A stretch of DNA of 15,911 bases from an uncultured Verrucomicrobiota bacterium (GTDB lineage: Bacteria > Verrucomicrobiota > Verrucomicrobiia > Limisphaerales > SXTU01), in contig CAIPBN010000735.1 of the NCBI GenBank assembly GCA_903863315.1, positions 1 to 15,911 on the forward strand, in the 5' to 3' direction. The position numbers were made by a program, and so were the translations under genes. Below, piece by piece: positions 1-7,156 of this stretch (position 1 is its first letter; the number at the start of each line of letters is the position of its first letter). The notes under the pieces are model-generated. The model was not told the DNA's origin. It was given only the letters and a program-made list of their open reading frames with translations, and ran no database searches.

Positions 1-238
1 CGGTCACCCCAAACCTTCCTCTCGTCGTTTCGGCCTGCGCCAATTGCCCGCTGGCGTCGTTGCGCCAGCAACTCTGGCAGCAAAGCCGGCTTTTCCTTCG
101 TTACTACTTGCCTCGCTCCGTCCGCGCAAAAACTACAGGTGTGCTGTGTGAGCGTCAGAATCTGGTCGTGCCCCAAGACCGACGGTCATAGACCGCCGTC
201 ATAGGAGCGGATGAAGGCCACAGGGCTGAGCGGCTGGC
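1..238. other. Non-coding region with small palindromes, possible decayed repeat
   Basis: No convincing gene is seen here. A perfect 7-bp stem (50-56 with 63-69, arms GCTGGCG/CGCCAGC, 6-nt loop) lies in the first half. A second small hairpin, CGGTC-ATA-GACCG, lies at 183-195, followed by a short echo of the same bases (GCCGTCATAGG, 195-205). Read on the minus strand, the segment around 60-110 has wording loosely like the interior of the MITE at 6885-7156 (CAAG..ACGAAGGA..GCAACG.CGCCAG). It may be a fragment of a related repeat continuing left of the window. Neither hairpin has a T-tract, so neither is called as a terminator for the upstream minus-strand gene. Confidence 0.35.
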
Positions 239-1771
239 TCAGACCCCGGGCAACGTCGGCAGGCCCAGAAACACCGGCAGATAGCGGCGTTCAGCCCGCG
301 GTGAGCGGCCGGGCTGCGGGGCTCCTTCGGGCTTGGGCGGCGGAGTGGGACGCGCTTGCGGCCGCTTGGCGGTCTCAATGATGCCGTTGGCAAACTCGAT
401 CACGTGACCTTGATGGATGAGCCAGTGCAAATCCGCGTTCAGGGCGGATTGCTCCGGGGTGGGCACTGGCAGGCTGGGCGTGGCGGCGGCTTCCCCGGCG
501 GCGGGAGCCGGAGCGGGTTCGGCAGGCACCACGGCCGGGGCCGGGGCCAAGGCCTCAATGGCCTTGCGCCGCGTGCACTTGGGAGTGGCGTTGATGAATT
601 CGATCAGCCGCCGAATGCTGCCAGACACCGGGGTGGCTTCCATGTCCAAGAAGGCAGGGCGGGCCACGGAAACGTGGGTGATGGTCTTGTTGACCTTGAA
701 GAACTGAAGGCCCAGCCGACTGAACTGGGTGCACAGCGTGTTCACCAGCTTCAGCGGGAAGCGGACCTGGTCCTCGACGACCAAACGGAAGATTTGCCGG
801 AGCACCGGCGCGGAGTTCCCGATGTTCACCCCCAGCAGGGTGTGAGCCTCGACCGATTTGACCAAGTTCGGCAGGTGCGTGGTCTTGAAATGAGCCTCGA
901 CCTCCTCGCGCGTCGCGAACTTGAGCGCCTCGGGCACATTGAGGGCGGTGTATTCGGTCTTGAAGCTGGCGTTGTCGAGCCATTGCTTCACCACCGCCTC
1001 GTCGCGGACAATCTTGACGCGGGCCTTGAACGCCTCAAAGGGCATGCGGGCAAAACGCTCCGTGTGGAGCTTGTGCAGCTTGGCCTGGTAATCGTGGTAG
1101 TTCGGCGGACCAAGGACGATGCCGCTCAACCCGCACTGGGCCACAAATGTGTAAGTGCCCTTCGGAGCCTCGCCGGCAATCTTCTCGGTCTGGTAAAACG
1201 TGGCGAAGTGCCGGTTTAGCAGATGCCCCATGGCCTCCGCCTCGGACAGCCAGAGGGTGTCATCCAAATTGCACAGGAACAACGGCTGGGCCACCTGATC
1301 CCCTTGCTTCACCACGCGGAAATTGATGGTGAACCGGTCGGGCTTCTTGAGGATGAGGTGCGCGATGTCGAAGATCGGATAGGCGCGGCCGGTGAGCTTG
1401 ATCTGCCGGGCCAGGCCTTCGACGCCCTTGTCCTCGGGCATGAGGTTGACGTCGAAATCGGGCAGGCGCGGCGGGGGCTCGCTGCGGGGTGCATCACGCC
1501 GGTCACGGTCGGAACGACCGCCGGGGCGACCACCGCCACCGCCAGCGCGCGGGCCGCCGGGGCCGTCGCGGCGCGGACCATCCCGTCGCGGACCGCGATC
1601 CCCTCCGGGACGTGGACCACGCGAAGGGCCGCCGCGACGATCGCCGCGCTCGGGGCGGTCGCCCTCGTCGCCACGGAAATTCGCATAGCGGTTGGTGTCG
1701 GTGGATTGCTTGGCCCACGCGGGCAACAACAGCGACTCCACATCCAGTTCAGTTTCGGACGGTTGACTCAT
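239..1771 (-). CDS. RGG/proline-rich protein of unknown function, probably nucleic-acid associated
   Basis: I do not recognise this 510-residue protein. After a short N-terminus (MSQPSETELDVESLLLPAWA) comes a disordered stretch, about residues 33-100, full of Arg, Gly, Pro and Asp (RRGG, RRDGPRRDG, GGGGGRPGG). A folded core of about 310 residues follows (GLARQIKLTGRAYPIF through INATPKCTRRKA), with many Phe, Lys and His residues. Then come an Ala/Pro linker and a short C-terminal unit (LHWLIHQGHVIEFANG) resembling the end of a winged helix, with a basic Pro-rich tail. RGG-rich tails commonly bind RNA, and the gene lies 129 bp downstream of a DEAD-box helicase on the same strand, so RNA metabolism is a reasonable guess but only an inference. 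The ATG at 1771 is preferred to a TTG two codons upstream. No clear ribosome-binding site is visible. No membrane segment or signal peptide is seen. Confidence 0.8.
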   Translation of the reverse strand: MSQPSETELDVESLLLPAWAKQSTDTNRYANFRGDEGDRPERGDRRGGPSRGPRPGGDRGPRRDGPRRDGPGGPRAGGGGGRPGGRSDRDRRDAPRSEPPPRLPDFDVNLMPEDKGVEGLARQIKLTGRAYPIFDIAHLILKKPDRFTINFRVVKQGDQVAQPLFLCNLDDTLWLSEAEAMGHLLNRHFATFYQTEKIAGEAPKGTYTFVAQCGLSGIVLGPPNYHDYQAKLHKLHTERFARMPFEAFKARVKIVRDEAVVKQWLDNASFKTEYTALNVPEALKFATREEVEAHFKTTHLPNLVKSVEAHTLLGVNIGNSAPVLRQIFRLVVEDQVRFPLKLVNTLCTQFSRLGLQFFKVNKTITHVSVARPAFLDMEATPVSGSIRRLIEFINATPKCTRRKAIEALAPAPAVVPAEPAPAPAAGEAAATPSLPVPTPEQSALNADLHWLIHQGHVIEFANGIIETAKRPQARPTPPPKPEGAPQPGRSPRAERRYLPVFLGLPTLPGV

Positions 1772-1900
1772 TCGCAAAGCGGGATTTGATTACACCCGGA
1801 CAAAGGTTCCGCCAGCATGGGCAGCGGCGAAGCGGAAAGCAAGCGCCACGGGACGTGGACTTGAACCCTTGGGCTGCGGGCTGCGGGAGGAAGCGGGGAT

Positions 1901-3139
1901 TTAGCGGCGTTTTCGGGCACCGAAGAAGTAGCCACTGCCGATGCGGGACATCTGCACCTTGCGCTCGTAGGGCTTGGGCGCGTTCGCCTTCTGGGCCTCG
2001 AACAACGCGGTGTAGCGGTAATTGAAGCCCTCCAGCTTCTCGCGGGGAATTTGCTGGCTGATGTAGCGCTCGATGGAGAAGACGTGCATCGCATCCTCGG
2101 CGATCATGAGCGTGAAGGCGTCTCCGGTGTTCTCCGCCCGGCCAGTGCGGCCGATGCGGTGAACATAATCCTCCGGATGTTGGGGCACATCGAAATTGAC
2201 CACATGGCTGACGTTGGCGATGTCCAGGCCGCGCGCGGCGATGTCCGTGGCCACCAGCACCTCGAATTTGCCTTGGCGGAAGCCCTCCAGCGCTTGCTCG
2301 CGCTCGCGCTGGGTGCGGTTGGAATGCAGCACGGCCACGGCATGATTGTCCCGCTTGAGCAGGCTGGCCACGCGATCCGCCCCGTGTTTGGTGCGGCAGA
2401 AGACGATGACGGAGTCGTAATTCACGCGCTTGAGCAGCTCCAGCAGCAGATCGGCCTTCTGCACGTCGCTGACCGGATAGATGACATGCTTCACGGTCTC
2501 CGCCGGGGACCGGCGCGCTCCGATCTCAATCGTCTCGGGGTTTTTCATCGCCCACTGGATGAGCGTCTCGATGGCGGGTGGAATGGTCGCGGAGAAGAGC
2601 ATGGATTGGCGCTCGGCCGGGCATTTCTGCAAGATGCGCTTCACGTCGGGCAGGAAGCCCATGTCCAGCATGCGGTCGGCCTCGTCCAGCACGAGATGCT
2701 GCACGTAGCTGAGGTCGCAGTTGCCCTGTTCCATGTGGTCGAGCAGGCGTCCCGGCGTGGCCACGATGACGTCAGCGCCGCCGTCCCCCTTGAGCGCGTC
2801 AATCTGCTTCTGGTAGCCCACACCGCCATAAACCACCGCCACGGTGAGATCGGTGAAGCGGGCGTAATCGCGGAAGGCGGTTTCGACCTGGGCGGCCAGT
2901 TCGCGGGTCGGCTCCAAAATCAGCGCCCGGGTCACGCGTTCGTGGTGGCGGAGCTTCGTAAGGATGGGCAGGGCGAAAGCGGCGGTCTTGCCGGTGCCGG
3001 TTTGCGCGCTGCCGATGATGTCACGGCCTTCGAGAACGAGGGGAATGGCGCGGAGCTGGATGGGGGTAGGCTCGGTGTAGCCCATGGCCTTCACGCCCTC
3101 CAGCACGGTGGCGGAAAGTCCGAGTTTGGTAAACGACAT
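1901..3139 (-). CDS. rhlE: DEAD-box ATP-dependent RNA helicase, RhlE-type
   Basis: Cytoplasmic ATP-dependent RNA unwinding enzyme used in RNA remodelling, mRNA decay or ribosome assembly. All superfamily 2 motifs are present in the 412 residues: the Q motif (PTPIQ, 24-28), motif I AQTGTGKT (45-52), PTRELAAQ (77-84), TPGR (128-131), DEAD (152-155), SAT (183-185), VIVFCRT, ARGLDI and HRIGRTGR (327-334). The opening FTKLGLSATVLEGVKAMGY and the short basic tail ending GARKRR are typical of RhlE-like members. Length is normal for a helicase core with a small C-terminal extension. The ATG at 3139 follows AAGGTC about ten bases upstream, a fair ribosome-binding site. It is read divergently from the DUF58 gene and lies upstream of the RGG-rich gene on the same strand. 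The exact paralogue (RhlE versus another DEAD-box subtype) is less sure than the family. Confidence 0.95.
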   Translation of the reverse strand: MSFTKLGLSATVLEGVKAMGYTEPTPIQLRAIPLVLEGRDIIGSAQTGTGKTAAFALPILTKLRHHERVTRALILEPTRELAAQVETAFRDYARFTDLTVAVVYGGVGYQKQIDALKGDGGADVIVATPGRLLDHMEQGNCDLSYVQHLVLDEADRMLDMGFLPDVKRILQKCPAERQSMLFSATIPPAIETLIQWAMKNPETIEIGARRSPAETVKHVIYPVSDVQKADLLLELLKRVNYDSVIVFCRTKHGADRVASLLKRDNHAVAVLHSNRTQREREQALEGFRQGKFEVLVATDIAARGLDIANVSHVVNFDVPQHPEDYVHRIGRTGRAENTGDAFTLMIAEDAMHVFSIERYISQQIPREKLEGFNYRYTALFEAQKANAPKPYERKVQMSRIGSGYFFGARKRR

Positions 3140-3234
3140 GGCCTGACCTTGCCGCAGCCCGCCAAAGAAGGGAAGCGGGCATTGTAGGACCCGGGCTGAC
3201 GGCCTGAAGTTTGACGGCGCGCTGAAGATCGGCG
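3140..3234. promoter_or_regulatory. Divergent intergenic region, rhlE / DUF58
   Basis: This 95-bp gap separates two divergent genes and must hold or abut promoters for both. A TTGACG (-35-like) at 3211-3216 faces the DUF58 gene, but the -10 position about 17 bases later (around 3234-3239) matches poorly and overlaps the first ATG. If used, it would favour the downstream ATG at 3256. No operator palindrome stands out. Confidence 0.25.
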
Positions 3235-4212
3235 ATGAATCCGCCAGCCGACACCATGATTCCCCGGGAAATCCTCAAGAAGATCCGCCAGATCGAGATC
3301 CGCACGAACCGCCTCGTGTCCGAGTCCGTCTCCGGCGCCTATCACAGCGTCTTCAAGGGCCAGGGCATGAACTTCGACGAGGTGCGCGAGTATCAGGCCG
3401 GGGACGATGTGCGGGCCATCGACTGGAATGTCACGGCCCGCATGAACCACCCCTTCATCAAGAAGTTCGTGGAGGAGCGCGAGCTGACCGTGATGCTCGT
3501 GGTGGATCTCAGCGGCTCGGGCCTGTTTGGCTCCGGGGAACAATCCAAACGCGAGCTGGCCGCCGAAATCGCCTCCGTGCTCGCCTTCTCCGCCATCCGG
3601 AACAACGACAAGGTCGGGCTGGTGCTCTTCAGCGACGAGGTGGAGAAGTTCATCCCGCCACGCAAGGGCCGCCGCCACGTGCTGCGGGTCATCCGCGAGA
3701 TCCTTTTCTTCGAGCCCAAGCGGCACGGCACGGACCTGCCGGGCGCGCTGCACTTCGTCAGCCAGATGCTGCCGCACAAGTCCGTGGTCGTCGTGCTGTC
3801 GGACTTCCTCGAAGCGCGCGCCCCCATGCGCTTCGGCAGCCGGACCATGAGCATGGCCCCGCTGCCGGCCGCCGAGCCGCTCGCCCCAGCCACGCAGGTC
3901 GCCCTCCGGCAGGCGCACCGCCGCCATGACTTGGTGGCCGTGCAGATCACGGACCGCTACGAGCTGGAAATGCCCGCGCTGGGGCGTCTGGTGCTCAAGG
4001 ACTCCGAGACGGGCGAAGTCATCGAGATCCACACGGGCAACGCCCGGCACCGGGCCGCGTTTGCCGAGCAGCAGCTCCTGTTTCAAGCCGCCCTGCGCCG
4101 CGCCTTCCGCACCATCGGCATCGACTCGATCCAGCTCCGCACCGACCAGCCTTACGCGGCGGTGCTGGGAAAGTTTTTTGACACGCGGGAGAAACGGAGA
4201 AGGCGGAGTTGA
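3235..4212 (+). CDS. DUF58 (von Willebrand A-like) protein
   Basis: 325-residue DUF58 protein of the kind usually encoded next to a MoxR-type AAA ATPase and thought to act as a vWA-type partner in protein or metal assembly. The family signature is clear: IEIRTNRLV near the start, HSVFKGQGM, REYQAGDDVRAIDWNVTAR, then a metal-site motif VDLSGSG with D91, S93 and S95 (DxSxS), and a late RRHDLVAVQI block. Residues around 200-220 hold a non-family insertion rich in Ala, Pro and Met (SMAPLPAAEPLAPAT) where relatives run straight from the SDF strand to the RRHDL helix. The ATG at 3235 gives the longest reading. Conservation suggests that the ATG at 3256 (MIPREILKK) may be the true start. No MoxR gene is present within the window on either side, which is unusual. 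No membrane segment is seen. Confidence 0.9.
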   Translation: MNPPADTMIPREILKKIRQIEIRTNRLVSESVSGAYHSVFKGQGMNFDEVREYQAGDDVRAIDWNVTARMNHPFIKKFVEERELTVMLVVDLSGSGLFGSGEQSKRELAAEIASVLAFSAIRNNDKVGLVLFSDEVEKFIPPRKGRRHVLRVIREILFFEPKRHGTDLPGALHFVSQMLPHKSVVVVLSDFLEARAPMRFGSRTMSMAPLPAAEPLAPATQVALRQAHRRHDLVAVQITDRYELEMPALGRLVLKDSETGEVIEIHTGNARHRAAFAEQQLLFQAALRRAFRTIGIDSIQLRTDQPYAAVLGKFFDTREKRRRRS

Positions 4213-4288
4213 AAACCAGCCTTCAACAGTCCGTGGTCCACGTATCGCCCCAGCAACCGTGCCTTTACTGAAGATTGATTACCGCTCG

Positions 4289-4870
4289 ATGACCCTCCCT
4301 CCGCTCATCCTAGCGTCCGCCTCGCCTCGCCGGGCGGAGCTGCTGCGTGAACTGCGGGTGGAGTTCGCCGTGCTGGCGAGCGCGGCGCCGGAGTCCCATC
4401 AGGACGACTTCACCGCCCGCGAGCTGTGCCTGCTCAACGCCTATCGCAAGGCGCGCGTCGTCGCCAAACAGCATCCTCAGGCGCTGGTGCTGGGCGCAGA
4501 CACGCTCGTGTATTTGGGCACCAAACTTTACGGGAAGCCCGCGGATCTAGCCGATGCCCACCGCATGCTCCGGGAGCTGTCCGGCCACACCCACCAAGTG
4601 GTCACCGGTGTCTGCCTGCTGCAACTGAATCCCCATCGCAGCCGGCTGTTTGCCGAGACCACCAATGTGACTTTCAAGGAACTGGACGAGGCCACGATCG
4701 CCAGCTATCTGCGGGCCATCGAGCCGCTGGACAAGGCCGGAGCCTATGCCCTGCAAGACCGCGGTGACATGATTGTGCAGCAGGTGGAAGGCTCGTGGTC
4801 TAACGTCGTCGGGCTGCCCTTGGAGCGGCTGCGCCACGAACTGGCCCGCTGGCACCGCTCCGCTGTTTGA
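4289..4870 (+). CDS. maf: Maf-family nucleoside triphosphate pyrophosphatase
   Basis: 193-residue house-cleaning enzyme that hydrolyses non-canonical or excess nucleoside triphosphates to the monophosphate and pyrophosphate in the cytoplasm. The glycine-free Maf loop ASASPRR (9-15) is present, with the catalytic aspartate D71 in GADTLV. The Maf blocks LSGHTHQVVTGV, EPLDKAGAYALQ and VVGLPLERL follow in the usual order. The DKAGAYALQ and VVGLPLE forms fit the dTTP/UTP-type (YhdE) branch better than the m7GTP-type (YceF) branch. The start is the ATG at 4289, just before the first conserved strand; the open frame extends far upstream inside the DUF58 gene but has no family match there. It follows the DUF58 gene by 76 bp on the same strand with no evident terminator, so co-transcription is possible. 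Length is standard. Confidence 0.94.
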   Translation: MTLPPLILASASPRRAELLRELRVEFAVLASAAPESHQDDFTARELCLLNAYRKARVVAKQHPQALVLGADTLVYLGTKLYGKPADLADAHRMLRELSGHTHQVVTGVCLLQLNPHRSRLFAETTNVTFKELDEATIASYLRAIEPLDKAGAYALQDRGDMIVQQVEGSWSNVVGLPLERLRHELARWHRSAV

Positions 4871-4954
4871 ACCGGACTGGGCCGACGCGGGCTAAGCGCC
4901 TGTGGATTCCCGTTTGCCGGCCGGGACTTCCTCCGGCTTGTGTTCAACTCGACG

Positions 4955-5377
4955 ATGGCGCAGGCTTCGCCCATGGCTGAAATTGTTCAATTCGTTCACC
5001 GTGGAGCTGCGCAGGTCACGCCCAAAATCCTTGAGGGCATTCATCGCAAGCTGCCCATGCTCAAGATTGAGTTTGCCCAGATCAACGCGCCCAAGTTTCC
5101 GCACCTCGTCGAGCAGTTGGAGTTCTTGGCCGATGTCATTGAGGATTTCGTCGAGGGCGCGGACAAGGAAGTGCCCCTGGTCGTGGTGGCGGAGGCGGCC
5201 TTCGCCCTGGCCTACGCCCATAAACAAGGTGATCTCATCCCGGACAGCAACGTCCAGTTCGGTTACGCGGACGACTCCAGCGTGGTGCGCGCCGTCCTCA
5301 TGGAAAACGAGCGCGTGCTATCCGCCTACGCCAAGCGCCACCATCTGAACTGGAACAAGGTCACGGTGAAACCGTGA
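4955..5377 (+). CDS. Small YkvA/DUF1232-like protein
   Basis: 140-residue protein of unknown function. Near its end it carries the DUF1232 (YkvA) signature: a helix FALAYAHKQG followed by GDLIPDSNVQFGYADDSSVV (residues 92-111), which matches the family pattern DLIPD..(x)..GY.DD..V. Classic YkvA proteins have a hydrophobic helix before this motif. Here that helix is only moderately hydrophobic (VPLVVVAEAAFALAYA), and a membrane anchor is doubtful. The N-terminal half is helical and charged. The ATG at 4955 is used. An upstream GTG (4940) and a downstream ATG (4973, with AGG eight bases before it) are alternatives, and 4973 may well be correct. It lies between maf and the FAD oxidase on the same strand. 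The function is not known for this family. Confidence 0.75.
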   Translation: MAQASPMAEIVQFVHRGAAQVTPKILEGIHRKLPMLKIEFAQINAPKFPHLVEQLEFLADVIEDFVEGADKEVPLVVVAEAAFALAYAHKQGDLIPDSNVQFGYADDSSVVRAVLMENERVLSAYAKRHHLNWNKVTVKP

Positions 5378-5389
5378 AGAGCACCGAAC

Positions 5390-5441
5390 GTAATTAGTGA
5401 TCAGTAATCGGCCTTCCGACCGGCCGCACACTAATTACTGA
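5390..5441. repeat. Palindromic intergenic repeat with two competing stems
   Basis: A perfect 10-bp inverted repeat (GTAATTAGTG at 5390-5399 with CACTAATTAC at 5429-5438) encloses a GC stem CGGCC/GGCCG (5409-5413 with 5422-5426). The bases TCAGTAAT (5401-5408) can instead pair with ATTACTGA (5434-5441), so two outer stems compete for the same right arm. The AT-rich wording contrasts sharply with its GC-rich surroundings. There is no T-tract for an intrinsic terminator. It ends 17 bp before the FAD oxidase ATG and could be a dispersed repeat or a leader structure. Confidence 0.6.
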
Positions 5442-5458
5442 CAACGAATCACTCTCCC

Positions 5459-6841
5459 ATGCCGCTCCCCGCTGCCACGCTCTCCCAACTCCGCACGATC
5501 GTCGGCGCCGACCAGGTGCTCACGTCGAAAGAAGACCTGATCCCCTACTCCTTCGACGGCACCGCCGCGATGAGCCAGATGCCCGGCTGCGTCGTGTTCG
5601 TCACCAGCACGGAGCAAATCGCCGAGGTGCTCAAGCTTGCCAACGGCACCCAAACCCCCGTCGTCACGCGCGGTTCCGGCACCGGTTTGAGCGGTGGCAG
5701 CCTGCCCTCGCCCAGTTGCATCGTCATGTGCACCGCGCGCATGAACCGCATTCTCGAGGTGGACCGCGCGAACCTCACCATGCTCGTCGAGCCGGGCGTG
5801 ACCACGCTGGCCATCGCGGACGCCGCCGCTTCCGTCGGCCTCTTCTACCCGCCCGACCCCGGCTCGATGAAGATTTCCACCATCGGCGGCAACGTGGCAG
5901 AAAACTCCGGCGGATTGCGCGGTCTCAAATACGGCATCACCCGCAACTACGTCATGGGCCTGGAAGTGGTTTTGCCCGACGGCGAAGTTCTCTGGACCGG
6001 CAACAAGTGCGTGAAGGACGTCGCGGGCTTCTCCCTGAAGGACCTCTTCGTCGGCAGCGAGGGCACGCTCGGCGTGATGACGAAGGTGTTGCTCAAGCTC
6101 ATTCCCAAGCCCGCCGCGAAGAAGACGATGGTGGCCACCTTCAGCGCGATGGACGCCGCCGCGCAAACCGTCAGCGACATCATTGCCGCGCAGATCATCC
6201 CCTGCACGCTGGAGTTCCTCGACCGCACGACGATTCACTGCGTTGAGGACTTTGCGAAGGTCGGCCTGCCGCTCGACTGCGAAGCCTTGCTGCTCATGGA
6301 AACCGACGGCCACCCTGCGGCTGTCGAGGATGAGGCCGCCAAGATGGCCGAACTGGCGAAGAAGAATGGCGCGATGGAAGTGCGCATCGCCAAGGACGAG
6401 GCGGAGGCCACCAAGCTCGCCGCCGCCCGTCGCAGCGCCTTCAGCGCGCTCGCCCGGCTCGCGCCCACCACCATTCTCGAAGACGCCACCGTCCCGCGCA
6501 GCGAACTGGCCAAGATGGTCCGCTTCGTCGAGGTCATCGCGAAGAAATACAACCTGCGTGTCGGCACCTTCGGCCACATGGGCGACGGAAACCTCCACCC
6601 CACCTTCCTCACCGACGAGCGGAACAAGGAGGAGATGCACCGCGTCCACGAGGCGTTCAAGGAGATCTTCGATGAAGCCATCCGCTTGGGCGGCACCATC
6701 ACCGGCGAGCACGGCATCGGCTTGGCGAAGAAAGACTTCCTTCCAAAATTCCTCGGCCCCGCCTCGCTCCGCGTTCACCGCGAACTCCGCAAGGTCCTTG
6801 ACCCGCACGGCATCCTGAACCCGGGCAAGATGTTTGATTGA
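5459..6841 (+). CDS. glcD: FAD-linked oxidase, glycolate oxidase GlcD-type subunit
   Basis: 460-residue flavoprotein of the VAO/GlcD family, expected to oxidise a 2-hydroxy acid such as glycolate or D-lactate. The FAD-binding PP-loop region TRGSGTGLSGG (70-80) is intact. It is followed by PPDPGSMKISTIGGNVAENSGG-type wording, YGITRNYVMGLEVVLPDG and FVGSEGTLGVMT. The C-terminal catalytic half carries GHMGDGNLHP (372-381) and GTITGEHGIG (412-421), ending DPHGILNPGKMFD, the family end. Length fits GlcD. The ATG at 5459 begins just ahead of the conserved region, with no obvious ribosome-binding site; the palindromic repeat lies immediately upstream. GlcE and GlcF (second FAD subunit and Fe-S subunit) are not in the window, so it either works with partners elsewhere or as a single-subunit dehydrogenase. 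The exact substrate cannot be read from the sequence. Confidence 0.93.
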   Translation: MPLPAATLSQLRTIVGADQVLTSKEDLIPYSFDGTAAMSQMPGCVVFVTSTEQIAEVLKLANGTQTPVVTRGSGTGLSGGSLPSPSCIVMCTARMNRILEVDRANLTMLVEPGVTTLAIADAAASVGLFYPPDPGSMKISTIGGNVAENSGGLRGLKYGITRNYVMGLEVVLPDGEVLWTGNKCVKDVAGFSLKDLFVGSEGTLGVMTKVLLKLIPKPAAKKTMVATFSAMDAAAQTVSDIIAAQIIPCTLEFLDRTTIHCVEDFAKVGLPLDCEALLLMETDGHPAAVEDEAAKMAELAKKNGAMEVRIAKDEAEATKLAAARRSAFSALARLAPTTILEDATVPRSELAKMVRFVEVIAKKYNLRVGTFGHMGDGNLHPTFLTDERNKEEMHRVHEAFKEIFDEAIRLGGTITGEHGIGLAKKDFLPKFLGPASLRVHRELRKVLDPHGILNPGKMFD

Positions 6842-6884
6842 CCGCAGTCGGGTGCGGGATTCCGCAGCCTCCTTGTTAAACTAA

Positions 6885-6914
6885 GAGCCTGTCTGAAAAT
6901 TGGGAGGGGTTCTG
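6885..6914 (+). repeat. Left terminal inverted repeat of MITE
   Basis: 30 bases starting GAGCCTGTCTGAAAATTGGG. It differs from the right end at only two positions (16 and 26). It is preceded by the TAA target duplication at 6882-6884. Confidence 0.88.
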
Positions 6915-7126
6915 TTTTCGTGGGCAAGGCCAGATGGCAAGGCGCGACGAAGGAGGATACCCGCAGCGGTCTCTGACTGAGGAGCAACGCCGCCAGGTAG
7001 GCTTCCCCACGAAAACGCTCCGGGCGGCGCAGTCTTTTGGCGCTGGCGGCGTTGGCTCGAACGTCACAGCCCGCTGCGGGGATGCTCCGGTCTCGCCGCC
7101 TTGGCCAACCCCAAAATCCCCCACCG

Positions 7127-7156
7127 CAGGACCCCTCCCAGTTTTCAGACAGGCTC
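7127..7156 (-). repeat. Right terminal inverted repeat of MITE
   Basis: On the minus strand it reads GAGCCTGTCTGAAAACTGGG and matches the left end at 28 of 30 positions. Its outermost base (7156) is also the last base of the TAG stop of the cytochrome gene that follows. Confidence 0.88.

Larger units (their letters stand above)
6885..7156. mobile_element. 272-bp foldback MITE with 30-bp terminal inverted repeats
   Basis: Non-autonomous transposable element. The ends are 30-bp inverted repeats with 28 of 30 matches, starting GAGCCTGTCTGAAAA on both sides. It is flanked by TAA (6882-6884 and 7157-7159), a TNA-type 3-bp target duplication; these ends and this duplication resemble the IS5 superfamily (IS1031/IS427 groups). 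Further inverted pairs lie nested on one axis: 6938-6944 with 7097-7103, 6960-6969 with 7071-7080 and 6985-6996 with 7043-7054 (12 bp perfect). Each pair sums to 14039-14041, so almost the whole element can fold into one long hairpin with the apex near 7020. An alternative 11-bp pair is 6914-6924 with 7006-7016. It carries no transposase. An open frame of 80 codons crosses it but has no recognisable product. Confidence 0.88.

Noticed and set aside
1489..1700. Possible tandem DNA repeat or CRISPR-like block
   Set aside because: The periodic GC wording comes from Arg/Gly/Pro/Asp codons of the disordered tract. There are no equal repeats with spacers.
356..1789. Plus-strand open frames opposite the RGG-rich gene (356-1219 and 1223-1789)
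   Set aside because: Their content mirrors the repetitive Arg/Gly coding strand. The minus-strand frame is longer, single and has a structured non-repetitive core.
2051..3187. 378-codon open frame on the plus strand
   Set aside because: It is the mirror of the DEAD-box helicase with no recognisable domain.
3091..4086. 331-codon open frame on the minus strand
   Set aside because: It is antisense to the DUF58 gene and would overlap the helicase start; no family features.
5435..6808. 457-codon open frame on the minus strand
   Set aside because: It is antisense to the GlcD gene and rich in Gly/Ala/Arg/His/Glu with no motif; a shadow of third-position GC bias.
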